Position numbers and translations under genes: made by a program. From CAZWDL01 sp964632995 (GTDB taxonomy: Bacteria; Bacteroidota; Bacteroidia; Chitinophagales; Saprospiraceae), in NCBI GenBank assembly GCA_964632995.1, contig CAZWDL010000105.1, positions 1-26,282 on the forward strand: DNA of 26,282 nt. The letters run 5' to 3'. The notes under the pieces were generated by a model. The model was not told the DNA's origin and made no database searches. It worked only from the letters and a program-made list of their open reading frames with translations. Shown piece after piece: positions 23,540 to 26,282 of this stretch. How positions within the stretch are numbered: position 1 is the stretch's first letter; every line of letters begins with the position of its first letter.

Positions 23540-24790
23540 ATGCTCCTCAATTATCTTAAGATCACCCTGAAGGTGCTGAACCGCAACAAGTTTTTTTCCT
23601 TTGTGAGTTTGTTCGGCATTGTTTTTACGCTGGTCATCCTACTTGTGGTGACCGCTTTCCTGGATCACCTCATCGCACCGCACTATCCTGACGTCAACCG
23701 GGACCGCAGCCTGTACGTGAGTAAGGTCAGCACTATCAACAGCGAAAATAACGCTCAGCGATCGGGGATGGTCGGCTATCGCTTTTTGCAGGATTTCATT
23801 ATGAAAATGAAAACACCTCAGCTGGTGGGCATTACTTCTATTCCCACCTATGCCAACGCCTATACGGGCAGCCACCGGTTGAAGCTCAACCTGAAATATA
23901 CCAATAGTGCTTTCTGGTCTATCACCGCATTTGATTTCCTGGAGGGGAAAGCTTTCAACGATCAACATATCGACAACGGCGATTTCGTAGCTGTGATCAA
24001 CGAAAAAACCCGGGACGATTATTTTGGTCCCGGTGAAGACGCCGTCGGGCAAAGCATTGCGGTGGATAATACTAGCTACCGCGTGATCGGCGTCGTGCGT
24101 GATGTGCCCATCACCCGTCCGATCATGTCCGCAGATGTGTATCTGCCTTAACACGTGAATCGCGGCAGTATCACTTCTCCTTCCTGGAACGGTATGTTTA
24201 TCGCTATCCTGGTGGGAGAAAGCAAGGCTGACCTACCTGCTATAGCTGCGGAGTTCGAGGCGATCGTAGGGAAAATACCCCTGCCTTCCACTGTCTCCGG
24301 CTTCACTTTTGACCGGCTGGAGACCAGCGCCGAAACCTATCTGGAAAGTTTCCTGCGTATCGGCTTTGGTCAGGATAACAGGAGCAGTATCTTTTACACA
24401 ACAGTGGGCATTTTCATGCTACTGTTCATGCTGCTGCCGGCCATTAACCTGGTCAACCTCAATGTGAGTCGCATCATGGAGCGCTCCTCAGAGATCGGCG
24501 TGCGTAAAGCCTTCGGCGCCTCTTCGGGCCGGCTGGTCGAGCAGTTCCTCATCGAAAACATATTCATCACCCTACTCGGCGGCGCTACAGCGGTCGCACT
24601 GACAGGCCTACTGATTTACTTGTTCAACAGCAGTGGGCTCATTCCCGGCGCTGATCTGGTTCTCAACGGACAGGTCCTGCTTGTCGGTCTGGGCGTCTGT
24701 CTTATCTTCGGTCTCTTATCCGGAGTCATCCCGGCCTACCGCATGTCAAGACTACACGTGGTGGATGCGCTGAGAGGGGGAGAGCAGTAG
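23540..24790 (+). pseudogene. MacB/FtsX-type ABC permease interrupted by an in-frame TAA
   Basis: Both halves of one permease are in the same frame. Residues 1-203 contain the first helix (about 21-41) and a periplasmic MacB-PCD-like domain ending in SADVYLP. A TAA at 24149-24151 (codon 204) follows, and after it the domain continues (NGMFIAILVGES). Three further helices come next (about 294-313, 340-360, 380-400 if read through), including the VNLNVSRIMERSSEIGVRKAFGA hinge typical of MacB-like permeases. Total length, ~416 codons, is normal for the family. The likely ancestral codon is Tyr (TAC), since homologues have LPY here; that is recollection, not an alignment. GTG 24155 could in theory restart translation, but the product would lack helix 1. 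Partner of the ATPase and of the next permease. Confidence 0.82.
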
Positions 24791-24839
24791 GAACAGGGAA
24801 GTCGGAAATTATTTAAAATAACTTTGAAATACCTAAATC

Positions 24840-26015
24840 ATGATACGGCATCTCATCAAATTGATCTGGAATAAGAAGCGGAGCAACTTCTTGCTCACTA
24901 CGGAGATATTCGCCTCCTTTCTGGTACTTTTCGGCGTTTTGAGCCTGATCATCTACAACGCGAATAAATACGGGCAACCGCTCGGATACGATTATGAAAA
25001 CGTGTGGCGCCTCGCCTACGGGTCGCAGGAGCTTAGCGACAGCACACTCTCCGACGCGCTGAGCCGTTCCCGCCAGGCGGCGCTGCAGCATAGCGAGGTA
25101 GTTGCCGCCAGCCGCTGTTCTTTCAATACGCCCTACACCCAGGGTCTACTCGGCGGGAGTGTGAACCACGGCGACCAAAGCATCTTTACAGAGTATATCG
25201 TCACCGATGGGCATTTACCGGATGTTTTTGATATGGAGATCCAGGAAGGGCGTTGGTTAGAAGCCGCTGATGTGGCCACTGCCGAGCGCGTAGTGGTGCT
25301 CAACAGGCAGGCGCGGGAAGCGCTTTTCGGCGAAGAACCTGCGCTGGGTAAATACATACTGTTCAATAAGGATGAAACCCGCCCCTGGAAAGTCATCGGC
25401 GTTACCGGCAATTTCAAAACCGGCGGGGAATACCAGTTGGAGAAACCGGTCATCTTTCCCAATCGCACAGCGATCGATATGAGTGCCAATACCCTGCTAA
25501 TACGGGTAAACCCCGGTACCGATGCTGCTTTCGAAGCAGCCTTGCTCAAAGAACTGAACGGCATTGCCAAAGGGGCCTCCATCGAAGTGTCTTACCTCAG
25601 CGACCAGCGCCGGCAAGCACATAATGTCGTTAAGGCGCCGATGCTGATTGCCGCTGTAGTCTGCGGTTTCCTGTTGCTGAACGTCGGTCTCGGCCTCTTT
25701 GGGGTGCTGTGGTTTAGCATTCGAAAGCGGCGCGCCGAAATCGGCCTTAGACGGGCGCTGGGCGCTACACAAGGTAGCATACTCAGTCAGTTTATTGGAG
25801 AAGCTGTCATCATTGCCGGCTTCGGGGCCCTTGTTGGGCTGTTCTTCGTGCTGCAGTTTCCCCTGCTCGGCGTCTTTGGACTCGACAGTATGATTTACTT
25901 CCAGGCCGTCAGCTTGTCGTTACTCATACTCTTCACCCTGGTGGCCGTCTGTGCGCTGTACCCCAGCCGCGAAGCGACTACGGTGCGGCCGGCTATGGTA
26001 TTGCACGAGGAATGA
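24840..26015 (+). CDS. MacB/FtsX-type ABC permease
   Basis: A 391-residue intact permease. Helix 1 (about 18-41) is preceded by a short basic amphipathic start (MIRHLIKLIWNKKRSN). A periplasmic domain covers ~42-265, with the VIGVTGNFKTGG strand typical of MacB-PCD domains. Helices 2-4 lie at about 269-292, 318-345 and 352-376, with the cytoplasmic motif RKRRAEIGLRRALGAT between helices 2 and 3 and a PSREATTVRPAMVLHEE end. It pairs with the interrupted permease to form the heteromeric membrane part of the efflux pump. The class exports lipoproteins, peptides or hydrophobic compounds; the substrate cannot be told. It starts 49 bp after the previous frame. Confidence 0.88.
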   Translation: MIRHLIKLIWNKKRSNFLLTTEIFASFLVLFGVLSLIIYNANKYGQPLGYDYENVWRLAYGSQELSDSTLSDALSRSRQAALQHSEVVAASRCSFNTPYTQGLLGGSVNHGDQSIFTEYIVTDGHLPDVFDMEIQEGRWLEAADVATAERVVVLNRQAREALFGEEPALGKYILFNKDETRPWKVIGVTGNFKTGGEYQLEKPVIFPNRTAIDMSANTLLIRVNPGTDAAFEAALLKELNGIAKGASIEVSYLSDQRRQAHNVVKAPMLIAAVVCGFLLLNVGLGLFGVLWFSIRKRRAEIGLRRALGATQGSILSQFIGEAVIIAGFGALVGLFFVLQFPLLGVFGLDSMIYFQAVSLSLLILFTLVAVCALYPSREATTVRPAMVLHEE

Positions 26016-26282
26016 TTTGAAGTGGGAAACGGGAAGTGGGAAGGCTTATCCGCTCGATAACAATGAGGGTGGGAGGGAACTCGGAAGGCCTCTAGTACCT
26101 TCCAGCACCGAAAAAAAGAGGGCTACCTTACATCATACCTGGTCATCCAGGAAAAGCGAGACCTGTCAGGTTTTGAAAAAAACGTATGGAAATAGGACAA
26201 GCAAAAACAGGAGAAGGTGAAACAACTAACATCCCTTTCGCTTAAAATTTTTCAACTTTATCGGGGCTCATCAGGGGAGTCC
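26016..26282. other. Spacer after the efflux operon with short repeats and small dyads
   Basis: Begins with GGGAAGTGGGAA-type direct repeats near the stop codon, then a small CCTGG-TCAT-CCAGG hairpin (26139-26152) and an ACCTGTCAGGT dyad (about 26161-26171) followed by TTTTG and an A-run. Dyads of the AACCTGTCAGGTT kind recur in Bacteroidota spacers, in my experience. No gene is visible up to the window edge. Confidence 0.4.

Noticed and set aside
24155..24790. Independent permease gene starting with GTG
   Set aside because: It is in frame with the upstream part and completes a normal-length permease; the GTG follows the stop directly and no ribosome site or first helix is present.
20500..24790. 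Alternative genetic code or general stop readthrough
   Set aside because: TAA, TAG and TGA all serve as natural ends of intact genes in the window (for example 945-947 TAA, 18929-18931 TAG on the - strand, 6899-6901 TGA), so the two internal stops are local events.

Overview
The window looks like chromosomal DNA of a Bacteroidota bacterium. The closest fit from protein style is the Saprospiria/Lewinella-type lineages; this is my inference from protein recognition, not a search result. Pointers are a PiT phosphate transporter with a long cytoplasmic tail, a YceI protein, a CrtA-like carotenoid oxygenase, a MacB-type efflux operon with two permeases, few clear Shine-Dalgarno sites, and GC-rich genes separated by AT-richer spacers full of degenerate short repeats. 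No tRNA, rRNA, CRISPR array, insertion sequence or phage module is visible.

Layout. 1-3850 (+): the end of a PiT-type phosphate transporter, a YceI-like secreted protein and an SLC13-type permease with an internal RCK/TrkA-C-like region. 4012-4266 (-): a Crp/Fnr remnant holding only the helix-turn-helix half. 4338-9648 (+): a series of metabolic genes (SMP-30 lactonase-like lipoprotein, CrtA-like monooxygenase, HAD phosphatase, AbgB-like M20 amidohydrolase, GhrA-like hydroxyacid dehydrogenase). 9839-12217 (+): a DEAD-box RNA helicase and a fatty acid desaturase. 12259-13401 (-): a truncated cardiolipin synthase. 13540-16997 (+): an S1/P1 nuclease and a PhoB/PhoR-like two-component pair. 17103-20170 (-): an L,D-transpeptidase-like protein and an RhlE-type helicase. 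20500-26015 (+): a tripartite ABC efflux operon.

The most striking part is the efflux operon. Its first reading frame is a chimera: the N-terminal half of a HlyD-type membrane fusion protein runs directly into a TolC-type outer-membrane protein that has lost its N-terminus. The TolC part is then cut by an in-frame TAG. The first permease is cut by an in-frame TAA, while the ATPase and the second permease are intact. This looks like an operon in early decay (or assembly/base errors), because homology-like sequence resumes in the same frame after each stop.

The second notable item is regulatory. Upstream of the PhoB/PhoR-like pair are three tandem 11-bp units resembling a Pho box, followed by a long imperfect hairpin. 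With a phosphate transporter and a secreted phosphodiesterase (S1/P1 nuclease) in the same window, phosphate control is a reasonable hypothesis.

Many spacers carry short degenerate direct repeats starting at or just after stop codons, sometimes with an inverted copy at the far side. They look like a genome-wide intergenic repeat habit rather than genes.
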